Shown: positions 1-13,422 of the stretch, piece after piece
Position numbering within the stretch: position 1 is the stretch's first letter
How the letters are laid out: each line of letters starts with the position of its first letter
Origin: Owenia fusiformis
Taxonomy: Eukaryota; Annelida; Polychaeta; Sabellida; Oweniidae
Assembly: GCA_903813345.2 (NCBI GenBank)
Contig: CAIIXF020000001.1
Location: forward strand, 41,755,366 to 41,819,365
Direction: 5' to 3'
Length of the DNA: 64,000 nt
Notes under the pieces: generated by a model
Databases searched by the model: none
Seen by the model: only the letters and a program-made list of their open reading frames with translations
Told to the model about the DNA's origin: nothing
Translations under genes and position numbers: made by a program

Positions 1-839
1 TGCCTGTGAGAAGCCATTGTGGCTGTTGATTTCTACTGTCACCTTTTGAAAAATAAAAAAATGTATTGTGTTCCTCGGGGCTCAAATGTCAATACAGTAT
101 TATATAGATTTCCAAGAATATTGATCACATTATTACACTCAGATCTGATTTCCAGATGTTTCCGAGTAATAAACCTTGGAGCCCTGGGTGACATGATTTC
201 TTTTCTTGTGTGACTCATGCAATAAATAAATAACTCGAATATACAAAATTAAGTTTAAGATGCTGTAATGTCTGGTTGAGAACATCAAATAGATATTTGA
301 ATTACTTGAGAAGAAAACTGAGAGCTATTGAAATTAAATCACCATGACACATGAGATTATTAGTATAGTGACACATCATTGTGTGATGACACATCATATT
401 GACTCAGTCATCTGATTTCAAGTTAGATCAATCAAAATATCCAGGTTCAATTGACCATTTAATAAGAAAAAAAGAAATCTTCAGATGATGTCATTTTGCA
501 CCAATTAATCCTTTCAATATTTGATCCTTAAATACCCAGAGTGACGAGAGAAAACTAGTGACAGAAGAGAGAAAACTAGTGACAGAAATTGTAATGCATG
601 GCAATATTTATCTAAGTTACATAAAAAAAGCAATTGTATTCAAGATTGCACATGTATAATATTCAGTGTAATAGTGCATTGGTACTTGTATGTTTGCCCC
701 ATATAGGTGATTTAAGATCATAGATAACGATAGGCTATAACATTGCCGTTGTTTGAAAAGGTGTTTATTAGCATTATATTTATATTATTAACATCCAGTG
801 AACATAGAAAACCATGGAGGTCCTGAAAAAACACTTGAT

Positions 840-1110
840 ATAAAGTACAATAACTACATAATTGTGCAATAACTATGTAGTTATACATTATTATACAATA
901 ACTACATATTTCTACAATAAATAAATAATTATACATTAACTACATTATTGTACATTAGTTCCATTGTTATACAATAACTGCATAATTATGCAATAACTAC
1001 ATACTTATACATTAACAATATTTTTATACAATAACTACATAATTATATATTAACACCATTATTATAAAATAACTACATAAATATACAATAACCACATAAT
1101 TAAACAATGT
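840..1110. repeat. AT-rich degenerate tandem repeat
   Basis: The phrase ACAATAACTACATAATTATA recurs with variation about ten times, at spacings of roughly 25-35 bp. The units are too divergent for an exact period. It contains short palindromes such as ATAACTATGTAGTTAT. No coding potential. Confidence 0.7.
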
Positions 1111-2616
1111 CTACATAAACAGAAATACCTGCAGCAGAAGGATCAGGAGGCAATATTTGAAGAAAATAAACACATATGTCATACTCATGATTAGACTCGT
1201 TCCTTCCTGATGTCTGGCTCGGAAAGAACTGTTATTGAATTATTTCACTGGCAGATTAAACAAGCAAGATTATAGCAAGACTGGCAGTATTAATTAAGCA
1301 AGTATTTAATGTCAATGTGAATGATAAATTACACAATCCATAATTCCATTGTTGAAGATGTTTTATATCCAGATTGATTATCTCATTCTCATTATGATTC
1401 AATAAAATCATGCATGAATGATTGGGAAAAGTGATTTCCCAAGCACTGACGAAGCTATCAGGCACAGTATCTTTTTGTGAGTGTGACCTTTCTCCCAGTT
1501 GAATATCTATTTGCACCCATGGTGATTGATTCAAATGGAAATATTTTCACTAGTTTGGATGTTTATTAGAATAGGCATTAGGCAAGGTGAGAATTTCGCT
1601 CCGAGTTGAGGAAAAACCTGCGAGAACATTGTAAACATTAATATTTTATGAAATGGTGTCATCAACGAGAATCAATCACTACGTTATTAACTCCCATTAG
1701 ACTCGATCATCTATCATTTAGAACAATTTTCTGGATTGCAATTCTCTAATTTATCGTGTACCCTTAGCACTGATTGTTGACACATATAGCAGTGACATGT
1801 ATAGATTTACTATTAACCTAGATTGTACCTCAGTCTGTTGTCATTAAGTGAGGTTGAATTCTCATGAGTGTGTTCATTTTCATTTTTTAATATTTACTAA
1901 AATACATCTCCCTAAATGATAGAAATATATATTCAAAGAATGTAGAGGATATCCTATGCTTCAAATGAAATATGGTTTTTATCTACCAGTTGACAGTTAT
2001 ATCTGCCAGATGAGCCAAAGGAGCAAAAATCCCATATTAGAAGCCATATCATGTAATACAAGTATAGGTTCATTGTCACACAAGAAATCTTTCACTTAAC
2101 AATCTTCTACTCGACAAACTTTTGCTGAATAATATGCTGGAATAGTTCAATAATATGAATTTTCTCACTCTGGTGAAAAAAATTCTGGGCTGTTTATTTT
2201 GATTTCTTAAAATGTCTATATAATAGCCTAACATTATTCTTTATTACCAACAAGATTAGATATTATGTGCTTTAGGATTTCTAATTTGATGTAATATTAG
2301 ATTAAAACCTCATAATTCTGATTCATTATGCACAGCCATGGAGGTTTTAGTTCACTATTTGCTGTATTTTCTCAATGGCAATAAGTATTGCACAAGACTT
2401 CTATAATGAGTATTACATACCCAGCGAAGCATTTGTATTGAAGTCAATGGAGCTGAAGGTCGGCTATATATTCCTGTATAGCCGCCAAACCTTTTACCAT
2501 GACAATCTTATGACGTCATCGGGACGTCATGTTTCATTTCTTCCTAATTTCACTCGCACACAGACACGTGGCGTCATTGATATAACGTAGCCATGATATA
2601 AAAGTATGTAATACAA

Positions 2617-2734
2617 CAGTTATGTCCGTATCATTGAATATATGCCTTCGGTCTGTCGTAATATAACCCTCGCAAGCTCGGGCTATATTGGTGACAGACC
2701 TTAGGCATATATTCAATGATAGGGACATAACTGC
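2617..2734. repeat. Fold-back (hairpin) element
   Basis: The left arm begins CAGTTATGTCCGTATCATTG and the right arm ends with its near-exact reverse complement (CAATGATAGGGACATAACTG). The arms are about 40 bp and flank a GC-richer loop containing CCTCGCAAGCTCGGG. Weaker symmetry continues a few tens of bases outward. A second small hairpin (CGGCTATA/TATAGCCG, about 2461-2485) and a TGACGTCA palindrome at 2511 lie just upstream. It resembles the hairpin heads found elsewhere in this window. Confidence 0.7.
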
Positions 2735-3350
2735 TAAATATAATATAGCTGGTTATATACTTTGCTGATGCTCCAGTCAAATGTTATTTTAATTTCTGGA
2801 ATTTAGATTTATTATGTTTGTATGAAGCATGCATGACAACTGTGATATTCTTATTGTGATGCTACTTTTATTTTATGACATTGTTTCATCAATGTACATT
2901 TGCAGGACTCTCTTGGGATATGCTTAACTTTACAATGCACCTCCCTTCTGATAGGTGAATGGAATTGAAATCTTATATACAGTACAATACTGTTTATATG
3001 TCATATGTCATGCTTTGATACTATTGTCATTAAAGAAATATATATAAATGAAACTCGCCCATGAACACCTGTACCATCTAATAGGTGGACCTCACTATCT
3101 GTTACTTAACGTTAACCCCCTAGGAACCTGCCTGAACCACCTGTAACTATCATTAATATCACGAGCCATTTTTCTTGTCTACTAACCAACTGTACATTAG
3201 TGCTAATTACATACTTGTATAAAAAAGAAGCCATATATTGTTGTATGCATGTTTGGTATATACTGTATACATGTGATTGGCATCATGCGAGACAGGAGTA
3301 AACGAAATAACAGAAACAAATGGAATTCATTTTTCAATTCTTTATTTCAG

Positions 3351-6300
3351 AGCGCCAGTACATTGCAAAGACCTGAGAAGAAACCGTTATTTGCATCAGT
3401 ACAAGAGGTAGGTCAAACAAGAAGAAATCATTATTCGTAAAGTGCATTTGTTTTCACAAGTTAAGAATTTGATTCAGTATACAGGATTTGAAGTATACTT
3501 ATTAGATATTATATTTTATCAGTTTTTAGCATGCTTATGTATAAATTAAAACCTAATCATTTCAATGAAAGAAATTAAAAATGGTTGAATCAAAATAAAA
3601 ACAAGACTGCTTAGACCTGGTTGCAAGCAATATGTCATTTTGTCCCCATTAAGTTTGATGATTGATGGCTCTATGAGACCTCCTTTGTTGAAGCAGTTCT
3701 TCAGAGCTGACTTTTCCTCATGGAATTAGCCAAGGGGTTCAGGCTTTTTCCCTTATGGATTTAGCTATACCGGCTTTTCCCTCATGGATTTAGCTATACT
3801 GGCTTTTCCCTTATAGTTTTAGCAATGGTCAATTTTCCCTCATTGTTTTGCTGAGCCTTTTCCCTTATGGATTTAGCTACATGGGTTTTCCCTTATGGAT
3901 TTAACTATGTCGGACTGCTCTGTATTGGGTGGTTGCATATATGTCATCCTGCCATTTGGAAGTGGGCCAGGTCTTTTATTATGTCCTTCCACTGCTTCTT
4001 TATTTGCAATAACAGTCTCATAAGAAACAATAACATAGACTGTAAGATATGGTGTGGAAATTACCTTTGTCAGCCCTTGTTATTTAACATACTGTGCTTT
4101 TTAATTAAATGTCCTTCACAAGATTGAAATAAATGTTTAAAGCTGCTTATTGCAATTTTTGCAACAACAGACTGTATGTATCGGAAATTCAATTCTCTGC
4201 TCTCTAAACAGGAGATTTGTAAGTCCCTTGACCAATCAGAGATGAGGAAATAATGATGATATGAATGATGGGTTTTAGCGCCTGGCACTGTCATCTCTTT
4301 AAATGAAATACTGCCTACCTGAACCACCTGTGCCCCATCATCATTAGTAATCCTACTTTAACTCTGATATTAGGTCATTTCAAAAATATCAATAATTTGA
4401 GTACATGTTAATGGGCATTGTGTGCATTTTCATTATGTGCATTGACATCATATGCATTTATATAAAGAACTCATGTGACATTTCTACTTAAAGGATAAAT
4501 CCAAATTATATTTCATAATTTCCATTTTCCAGGTACTTCGAGGTGCCCAGCCTTACCCCATGGTAATCAAGCCACCAAATGGTGGCTATTGGATAGATGG
4601 CGACACACAGAATCAGATTGACGCAGAGGGGAACAAACTACCCGGCAGTGAATCACCATCTCCCAATACACCTAGCACTCCATCAAGTTATAAATTTGAG
4701 GGAGATAACACTGCAAAACGTTACCGGGATCATTTTCTACAGAAGGTAAGTGATGTGTTGAATGATCGTACAGACTGGGAAGGTTCATGAGAGGCTTGGT
4801 TCCCTTGGGGTCATTAACAGAAACTTCATAAGATTAAGAATTCCTACATGAATTGCTGTTACCATGGATATAATGATGTCATAGTAAGAGAACAATGGAT
4901 TTTAGTTTCTGTTAATGACTCCCGCTGGTTAACTATGAAGATCTACGCTCTCAGCAGGATGTTATTAAAACAGTAAATATTACATAAAGTAATTTTTACG
5001 ACACAATTTAACTCTCTGTCTTTACATTTGAGGAAACCATTGCCAGAGGTTTAATGATTTTTATCTCCGCTAACATAAAAAACAGCAAATTTCTAATCGA
5101 CCTTTACCACATTTTGTTTTCATTGTACAGTATATCAATAACTTGACAAGCCCAACAACTGACATTGGATTTCCTTGTTTTGATGAAAATGGCTTGTATA
5201 GATATCATATCGTCATAGGTTTATGGCAGAATTATATTGTTGGCACAATAAGCTGTTTGATGTTAGAATCGGTAATGTTATCGGGTTCATTTTAGAAGAA
5301 TCAATGCATAATGATAAGTTTTAATGTCCCTTGGAGTCTTCCATGAGCTAGTATAATCTGGCATATGTCAAGGTTTGTCATAGATATTGACAACATATTG
5401 ATGGTACATGGAAGATCAAAGTCAGTCATCATGTCCTGCCATGCCAGGTTATTACATATATAAAGAATCAATATGATAAAAGGAAGATCTTGTGAGTGGT
5501 TTATCATCTGACTGCTCCCAGCAGAGATTGCCTCTGTAGCGATGCAAAACCTTTAATATACCATATTGAGCACTTCATTTTTCCAGATAAATAGAGGATA
5601 TCCTATGATTTATGAGTGATATAATTTTTATCCACGAATGGATATGATATCTGCACGAGCGAGCGTAGCGAGAGAGTGCAGATATCAATATCCAGGAGTG
5701 GATTAAAATCATATCACAAGTAAATCATAGGATGTTCTTTTTATTCCATAGTTTAAAAGTCATCATCAGAATCGTTGGAAATTAAATGATTTAAAACGAA
5801 TTTTCCAAACGATCAGGCGATATTGACACTTAGCCTCGTTTTAAGTCTGAAGTAGCAAAAATCCTTAATTCATAGCATACGGCGCCGTATGTCATGGCTA
5901 AAACACCGTATGCTATGGTTAAGTGATTTGTCAAAAATATCATTTTACCACTGATTACAAAAATACCGTTTTTATTTTGACTAAATTTAAATATTTGGAC
6001 ACATGTATATGACCACAGATTTCACATAAACATATTCCATTTCATTTTTTTATAAATAGCTACTCATTTGTTAATGTTTGTTCGTTTGTTGCTATGGTGA
6101 TGTCACTCTTTCAAATTAACATTTCTGACATCTCTAATATTTCCCTTTGAGACACCTCATCTGAGATCTGAGACAAATCAAATAATTATATTTTAATCTG
6201 TATTTACAGGAACACTTCAACTTTTATGGTCAGGATGATCAGGTCGGCCCCATTGTGTTATCTGTCAAAGAGGAGACATCGGGGAATGATTCCATTACCC

Positions 6301-9300
6301 GTGTAATCTTGAGGTATGTAAACATTACAGGCTTCAACTGTTTTTAATGCAAATCAATAGCAGCTGTGTTATGGACATTTTTTTACATTTTCTTTAATCA
6401 TATAATTTTATTTGAAAATTAGTAGGACCTTTCATAAAAAATTGTTTCGCTGCTTGGGTACTTGTTTTCACATAAACATAGTTTTACATTATTAAAATGT
6501 ATTGTAGTTATATAAAATTAAATGTAGCTGTCATGAAAATATCTTGGAATAAACCCAATATTCAAAACCTCATGGTAGATAATCTTCATCTATTCTCCAG
6601 GACCAAACAAAGAACGAGCCATGAGGTGATATCTAACAGTGATCCTGACCACTCCCCAAACCCTGCCAAGCTGGCCAAGATGCTATGTGAAGACATCAGT
6701 GTCTCCCAACTCTATCCTGTGCTATTCTCAAAGGTCAGTACATTTTCTGCAATAGTCTCCAAGGTAGATGGTTATTTTTTTCAACATTATCATTAATTGT
6801 CACTGTTCTGCTGTGATTTAATATCAAATAGATAGTTTTGGTTAAAAGATTTGGCAAAAGACAAGGAGTCACATAATAACACTGACAAATGCGTATTGCT
6901 CAGCCAATAAAGCCTAACATGATGTAGTATGGTTTGTAAAATTAATGAATAATCTTAATTCCACTTGTACACCCTATGCAGACAGAGCCTGTGGGAAATA
7001 TTGGGTGGGGAGCAAATGAGCGGAGGGTGCGGAGCTAACGGTCATTTTTGAATTTAAATTTGGGATATTTCTGGAACTAAGCCGTTTTGGGACTTCAAAT
7101 ATACCAAGATATGTGTATTTGACACCAAATATCAATACAATTGTGAAAATAGTAGCGCAATTCATTCTATAGCGACGCAGTGTGCCTTAAACCTTTCCCA
7201 GACCTATATATTTTGAAATTATCCTTTTAATACTGAGTCCCCAGCATTCATAAAAAATGGTGTTCAAGGTACACTATCTATACAAATTATTTTTGCATCT
7301 TGGAAGCCAGGCAGTATCAGTGTGATTTTATAAAAAATCGGAAATGTTTTTCAGATATGAGCCCCCTCTAAATATTGGGTGCGGAGCAGCTCCATAAACG
7401 TAGCTCCGCACCCAATATTTAGAGGGGGCTCATATCTGAAGAACATTTCCGAATTTTTATAAAATCACACAGATACTGCCTGGCTTCCAAGATGCAAAAA
7501 TAATTTGCATGGGTAGTGTATCTTGAACACCATTTTTTATGAATGCTGGGGACGCAGTATTAAAAGGATAGTCTCAAAATATATAGGTCTGGGAAATGTT
7601 TAAGGCATACTGCGTCGCTATAAAATGAATTGCACTACTATTTTCACAATTTTATTGATATTTGGTGTCAAATACACATATCTTGGTATATTTGAAGTCC
7701 CAAAACGGCTTAGTTTCAGAAATACCCCAATTTTAAATTCAAAAATGACCGTTAGCTCCGCACCCTCCGCTCATTTGCGCCGCACCCAATATTTCCCACA
7801 GGCTCTGTCTGCATAGGGTGTTGTAGAGGGATCATTAAGTTCTCCAAAATTAGCATTGTTAAGATCTAATATTATTTCCATGTAATATTCCAGGGCTCAC
7901 AGCTTGTTGTGACATATGATGAACACGTCTGTACAAACACATACAAGTTTGGCGTAATCTACCAGCGGTATGGTCAGGTGACAGAGGAAGAGCTGTTTGG
8001 GAATGAAGAGCATTCTCCTGCCATGGATGAGTTCTTAGATGTCTTAGGGGATAGGGTACCTCTAAAGGACTTTAAAGGGTTAGCTTAAATGATTTTGATT
8101 TAATGCGATTATTTACATTGGGTCTAAAAGATGTTATATGTCTACACTGTTACAGAGAGTTGACGTTTTCTAGTATGTACAGAAATAAGCACATAAAAAG
8201 GAAAAAAGCTTGGTACAAATAAGATGTTTCTATTGCAAAACAAACACACATGATTGTTCATGTTTTGTTTGGTGTATTTCCAGATTTCGTGGGGGTCTAG
8301 ATACTCAACATGGCCAGACAGGCGACCAATCAGTCTACACGCGATTTGATGATAAAGAAATCATGTTCCACATATCTACATTATTGCCATATACTGAGGG
8401 GGACTCACAGCAACTCCAACGTAAACGACACATCGGCAACGACATTGTTGCGATAATATTTCAAGAAACAAACACACCATTTGTTCCTGATATGGTGGCG
8501 TCTCATTTCTTACACTCGTACATAGTCGTGCAGCCAATCAATCCCAATACAGAATTCACACAGTATAAAGTGACAGTGACTTCACGGGATGATGTTCCAC
8601 GCTTCGGTCCAAAGTTACCCAAGCCCGCCATATTTAATAAGGTGCGTAAATCATATGATTTAAACACAAACATACAATCTTACAGTGTTATTTTTAAACA
8701 ATAGACACATGCATCTCATCATTAAGATTTTAATAAATTTTGATGAATACAAAATGAAACTTCAACATTAACAGTCATTTGTTTGTCTTAATTTATTTCA
8801 GGGTGAGGACTTCAAACAGTTTATTCTCACCAAGTTGATAAATGCTGAAATGGCCTGTTACAAAGCAGAAAAGTTTGCCAAATTAGAGGTGAGTACAAAT
8901 GAGGGTTTCGGGAGTGTCAAGTGTCAGTGTCAAGTGTCATGAATTGCATGATTCTCCTTCAGGTTCCAATGAGTGGATTGATTTCTTTTTTTCTATTGTT
9001 AATCTCATCCATGTAGATAATTGTTGACAGACAAATGACTGCACCAAGCATCAGGCTTCTACCTACATGTACAATGTACATGTACAACATTGCCTCAGTG
9101 TATTTCAAGTAATTTACTGATATATGTATTTTGAAACACAATTACTTGCTTCGTCAAGTGAATAATGTTTTAATATTTGTTGTAATAGGGGATGAAATAG
9201 GAAAATAATGTGGATAATTTTGATTGTTTTAGGAGCGCACAAGGGCAGCATTGTTGGATGCTCTGTACCATGAGTTGTTACAGAGGAATCATGAAATCTT

Positions 9301-12300
9301 TGGTGCTCCTAGCTCCCCTACAATAGAGACAAAGTCCGAGAGCAGTAACAGTATTTTAGACAGTTTCAAAAAGGTAAAAATATTAAACTCCTGTATGTTT
9401 CTTTGTCATATACAGAATGTCCTTGTTATTCCAAGTTGTGAAGTGGACATGCCAAACTGTTGGCCAGAAAGTATTCCACTTGATGAATTGACCTCACACT
9501 TCAGGGTCAACTAGTGTATTAACTTTGTACTCTTCAGGCCCGTTGCCAGGATTTGCCAAGGGGGTTCATTTTTTGAAAATTTCCAGGGGGGGTCACTTTT
9601 GACAATTTTGGTCCTAAAATGGCCAAAATCACTTAAAATGTGGTCAGAATGATGAAAAACTGCATGATTTTGAAAGAATTTTTGGCCAGGGGGGGGGTTC
9701 GCTTGAACCCATCGAACCCCCCCCCCCCCCTGGCTACGGGCTTGCTCTTGTTTGTATGAAATTCTGGTTGTCATGAAAACTAAACATTTAATACCCACTT
9801 GTGTTTTTCCTATTTTCTTGTAAATCTCTTGAAAATGTTGCGATGATGCACAAAATTCGCAAAAATGATCAAATCAGTTGATTCAAGTGCATTGTTCTTC
9901 TTGAACCCGGATTTCTGATTTATTCGATAATATTTAAAACAGACTTCATCAGTTGATCCGATCAATTATGGAAATTATTTGATGAACCGCTAGAACAAGA
10001 TAGTCATTAGTATTTATAATTCAAGTACTAGAAGATGTCGAGCGGAGTTTGTACTTGATGACAGAATGCTCTGATTTGTGCTAGCTAATTCTAAATATTG
10101 GAATATGTGACTTAGTGCATTTCAATTGACACCTTTTGTTCATAAACAATGCCTTGGGTGTCTTCAGAATATATCCAATTTCCAATGCTTGACTAATTAG
10201 TGTTTAGAAAGTCAAGGATTATCATTAAGAATACATATAGGGCAACATCAAAAACTCACAAACTCAGAAATTATTTTAACCATGATAGCAATGGAAACAA
10301 TGTGTCTAACATGTTTATTTATTGAAAGATTTTGCAGAAATTTTTTTATGGATCATAAATACCTTTTCATCCCCATGTAACCTATACAAGAATATAGAAT
10401 ACATGAAGTGAAAGGCTATAAATTATTTTTCAGGTGCTAGGTGGTAAAAGAAGTCCCTCAGTGGAGTCGAATCTTGCCAATAAAAGAACTAATGGTCTTG
10501 TGTCTGCCCTTCCATCTGTGGGGGAGGATTCTTCGAGCTCTCCGGTAAGTTCAGACAAGGACGTCCTTAGTTCAGAGACCTTAGTTCATATGGTGTATTG
10601 GGATTTTATACTCTTCTCCCTTTTGAATGATTCTGGTCTTCATTCAAAGATCCATATACTTGTAGTGCTATATATGAACAAACATTATATTCATTCAAAT
10701 ATTATTATTTTCATTATTTTATTTTGTTCTGTATGTACTTCACATGTTTCAAATATCACAATGCCTTTGTCATGTTTATGCCAAATATGAAAAAATATTG
10801 TAACTGGTATTTATTTGTATTTATAATTCTTTATTAGGGCCGAAAACATGGAAAGAATAAAAACAGACCATTCTCAACAACATTAGATAAGAAAGACTTC
10901 ACAGAAAAAACATCGTAAGTTGTGCCTAAACATAGAATAGAAATACTGTTCACGTTCAAAGATTTAAATCATGGAATATTTGGTAATAATAATAATAAAT
11001 AAATAATACTACTACTAAACGTTTAGAAAATGGATAAATACTCATATGCTGGCAAGTTGTTTTGTTGTATATGGTTAATAATTTTTTGAAACATTTTGAC
11101 CATTATGAAATTTCATAATGTGTGGTTAATATTATATGACGGAAAATTTATTGAACGCCCCTTGTATGTAATTGTACAAATTGATATTTGATGATAATCT
11201 TTTGACCACAACCCTTGTATTTAATTACAGCCTTGTATCCGCTAGTGAATGCCAAAGCAGCAGCAGTTTCAGCCAGTCTTACCATACATGCATTAGTGCA
11301 CCAACTACGCCCAACTCCTCTAGTCCAGACACTCCCCTACAACTCAAAAATGGGTACGATATTTTTTATTTTATTCAATGAGGTCTGGCAAGAGCTATTG
11401 CATTGTTTGTATCTATACAAAGTATGGTATTGAAGAGTTGATCAATAAAAACATGTAGACCAAAATGAATATATTTTATTCATCTGGATCTACTTATTCG
11501 TGAAATTGCCATTTTTCTAGTTGTTCCATATTTTCATTATTTTCTGATCTATCATGATGTTGTACAAGTGTGATGATGTTATCTCTGTATTTGTAGGGTA
11601 TGCCAACGCACTCCTTCTACCCACTCTAGTGACACAAGCAGTTTTAACAGTATTGATGACTTCGATGATGCATTCACATCAGGCATCCATCACGATGACT
11701 CAGATACGGGCATGGTGGGTGTACACTACACAACTCAACATAATGTAAATAACATTCAAGGCCAGGTGCTTCCTCACCAGCCGATATATGGCTTAATTCC
11801 AGGCTTTGGCTTATCGTCAGTGTGTCTCAGTCTTAAAGCTTTTAATGTGTCGTCTGGCTTATAATTAACAATATTAACAGATAACAATTGTGTTTTACAC
11901 CTTGTTCAGTTTTGATTCTGGTTTCAATTCAGAACAAGATTTATGTGGTGATTGTGCTTGAAATGCTTATACTATAGAAACTACATGTACATCTTCTCTC
12001 ATCATTGTTTTTTTCTGTTCTGAAAGTTCTATAATTGGATAAAAGTTGCTCTTTGAAATCGTTGTATCAAAATGCACGCTTTATAAATGGAAATAGACAG
12101 AAAACTATTTTGATGTTTGTTTTGATGATTTTGTGTGAAAAAGTCATGCATGCCATTGCCATGGTGATTTCTTCGCTTGTGAGAGTTGCTTTATTGCATT
12201 TTACCACGTTTTTGATTATATCTGTAGATATTAATTATAAAAATTAATTATGAATAGATGGCAGCATATACCTGTATGAACACTCAGTGACATCTATCTA

Positions 12301-13422
12301 TACTAATGCTATAACACTTAGGGAGATTGAACAGAAATTCAAATACAGAATAATGGGAATCCTCTGGAGCCCTAGTATCATAATGTGGTCAACTCATATA
12401 GCAGGCTTTTGAATTTAAATTCATTCAAGTTTAGTTTCTGATTATCTCTGAATTCATAAAACATTCCAAGTCTAAAACAAATAATATATTTAAAAAACAC
12501 AAATATTAATGATTGTTTATTTTTATTTGTCCAGGAAAGTATGTCTTCCTCAGAAGCCAACAACAATAAAAGAATAAGTCTGTCAAACAGTTTCCAAGAT
12601 GACCCTGGCTGTATTACTGATATGGACAGTAAGTTGGATTTGAATGTTTCTTCAGATAAATATGTACTGTATGTACTTTTCGGTTTTTCTATTTTCATAC
12701 ATCAGAACTTGGTAGGGTTTCTAAATATATTTAAATCCACCTCATGTAGTTCATTGTTAGAAATAGTCGGGGAAATAGTTGACATTTGAAAATTAATTTA
12801 ATGTGATATGTATGGCTTATCTTTACATATTCGTCATTTTGTCAAAATATATGATATGATATGATATTAGACATGATACAGTACTAGTTCAGGCGTACAT
12901 GTACTAACCAATCATATTCAACTATATTAGGTGAATCCCTACTTCGCCAAATGGAACAGCTGAGGTTGGAAGTGATGAAGCTGAAAAGTGAAAAAATTGA
13001 TCTCCTACGTCAAAATGTGGTGAGCGCCTATGCTGTTGTATGATCAATTAAAATCTGAGATAAAAATTTCTATCTCAGAAGAAAAATTCTAATCTCAAAT
13101 TATATATGAAGAAATTTTTAATGAAGCCAAAAGGATTCAATATATTCATTAATATTGGCAAGTAAGATTCTCACTGAGAATGACTAATTTTGCAAACAAA
13201 ATGTTTGGCCTCAGAAATCAACAAATAAACAAACAAGTAAACAAATGTAAAGAACTTGTGTTTGACCATAAATGCCATTTTCTATTTCAGACCAGTCAGC
13301 GAGAAATCAAGCGATTAAAAGAACAAGACATTCGCCTAGCAACAGAGCTTGGCAACCAGCAACGGGAGATTGGACATTTAAAGTCACGCTGCATTGAGAT
13401 AAGCGAGGAAGCAAACGTCTAG
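3351..13422 (+). CDS. RAP1GAP: Rap1 GTPase-activating protein (Rap1GAP), 3' 15 exons
   Basis: Accelerates GTP hydrolysis by Rap small GTPases. Exons: 3351-3407, 4533-4745, 6210-6313, 6601-6733, 7894-8078, 8284-8641, 8802-8888, 9233-9373, 10434-10544, 10838-10914, 11231-11353, 11597-11714, 12535-12628, 12931-13019, 13291-13422. All joins are phase-compatible; together they give 2022 bp (673 residues). The protein opens with the Rap1GAP N-terminal region (NGGYWIDGD, then [16 protein letters not shown]). The GAP domain follows, with FKFGVIYQ-like, FRGGLD and [20 protein letters not shown]; the Asn of HIGND (codon 8438-8440) matches the catalytic 'Asn thumb'. It ends with [27 protein letters not shown] Ser-rich tail holds a SDTGMESMSSSE stretch resembling vertebrate Rap1GAP. 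The last two exons form a heptad-like coiled coil ([19 protein letters not shown]). The 5' end and any GoLoco exon lie outside the window. Family certain; RAP1GAP versus RAP1GAP2 cannot be separated. Confidence 0.95.
3735..3905 (+). repeat. Short tandem repeat, unit about 28 bp
   Basis: About six imperfect copies of TTTTCCCTTATGGATTTAGC plus a variable 6-9 bp tail, in the first visible Rap1GAP intron. Some copies read CTCATGG in place of CTTATGG. Confidence 0.75.
5587..5985 (-). mobile_element. Hairpin-head composite element, copy A
   Basis: Same element as 14911-15344 and 61043-61478, in the opposite orientation. A hairpin head of about 145 bp (CCTATGATTTATGAGTGATA ... AAATCATAGG, inner stem GATATCTGCACGAGCG/GTGCAGATATC) is joined at TTCCATAG to a body containing CATACGGCGCCGTATG. 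Its outermost 40 bp, present in the other copies, is missing here. It sits in the Rap1GAP intron between exons 4533-4745 and 6210-6313. Confidence 0.85.
6970..7820. mobile_element. 851-bp near-perfect palindromic transposon with 5-bp TSD
   Basis: The two arms (6970 to about 7391, and about 7405 to 7820) are near-identical inverted copies around a small centre (AGCTCCATAAACGTAGCT). The termini read CACCCTATGCAGACAGAGCC and its reverse complement. The element is flanked on both sides by TTGTA (6965-6969 and 7821-7825), an exact 5-bp target-site duplication. It carries no transposase; a 63-residue open frame appears in both arms only because the arms are copies. It is a non-autonomous fold-back DNA transposon in a Rap1GAP intron. 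Confidence 0.9.
9535..9744. mobile_element. hAT-like MITE, CAGGCCCG termini, 5-bp TSD
   Basis: Starts CAGGCCCGTTGCCAGG and ends CTGGCTACGGGCTTG. It has poly-G/poly-C runs just inside the ends and is flanked by CTCTT on both sides (9530-9534, 9745-9749). Same family as 27997-28300 and 31146-31343. Assignment to a hAT group with 5-bp duplications is inferred from the CAG...CTG ends and the duplication length. Confidence 0.85.

Larger units (their letters stand above)
1..3350. other. Upstream/intronic sequence of the Rap1GAP gene
   Basis: No convincing coding exon is visible. The stretch probably lies in an intron or 5' region of the Rap1GAP gene, because the first recognisable exon (3351) opens in phase 0 directly after an acceptor and has no start codon. 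It holds an AT-rich degenerate repeat (840-1110), a decayed relative of the hairpin-head element near 1945-1995, and a fold-back near 2617-2734. I looked for a GoLoco-like N-terminal exon and found none. Confidence 0.5.

Noticed and set aside
1-3350. N-terminal GoLoco exon of Rap1GAP
   Set aside because: No frame with a GoLoco-like motif and splice sites was found; it is probably upstream of the window, or absent.
6974-7816. Two near-identical 63-residue open frames on opposite strands
   Set aside because: They are mirror copies in the two arms of the 851-bp palindrome; nothing suggests they are translated.
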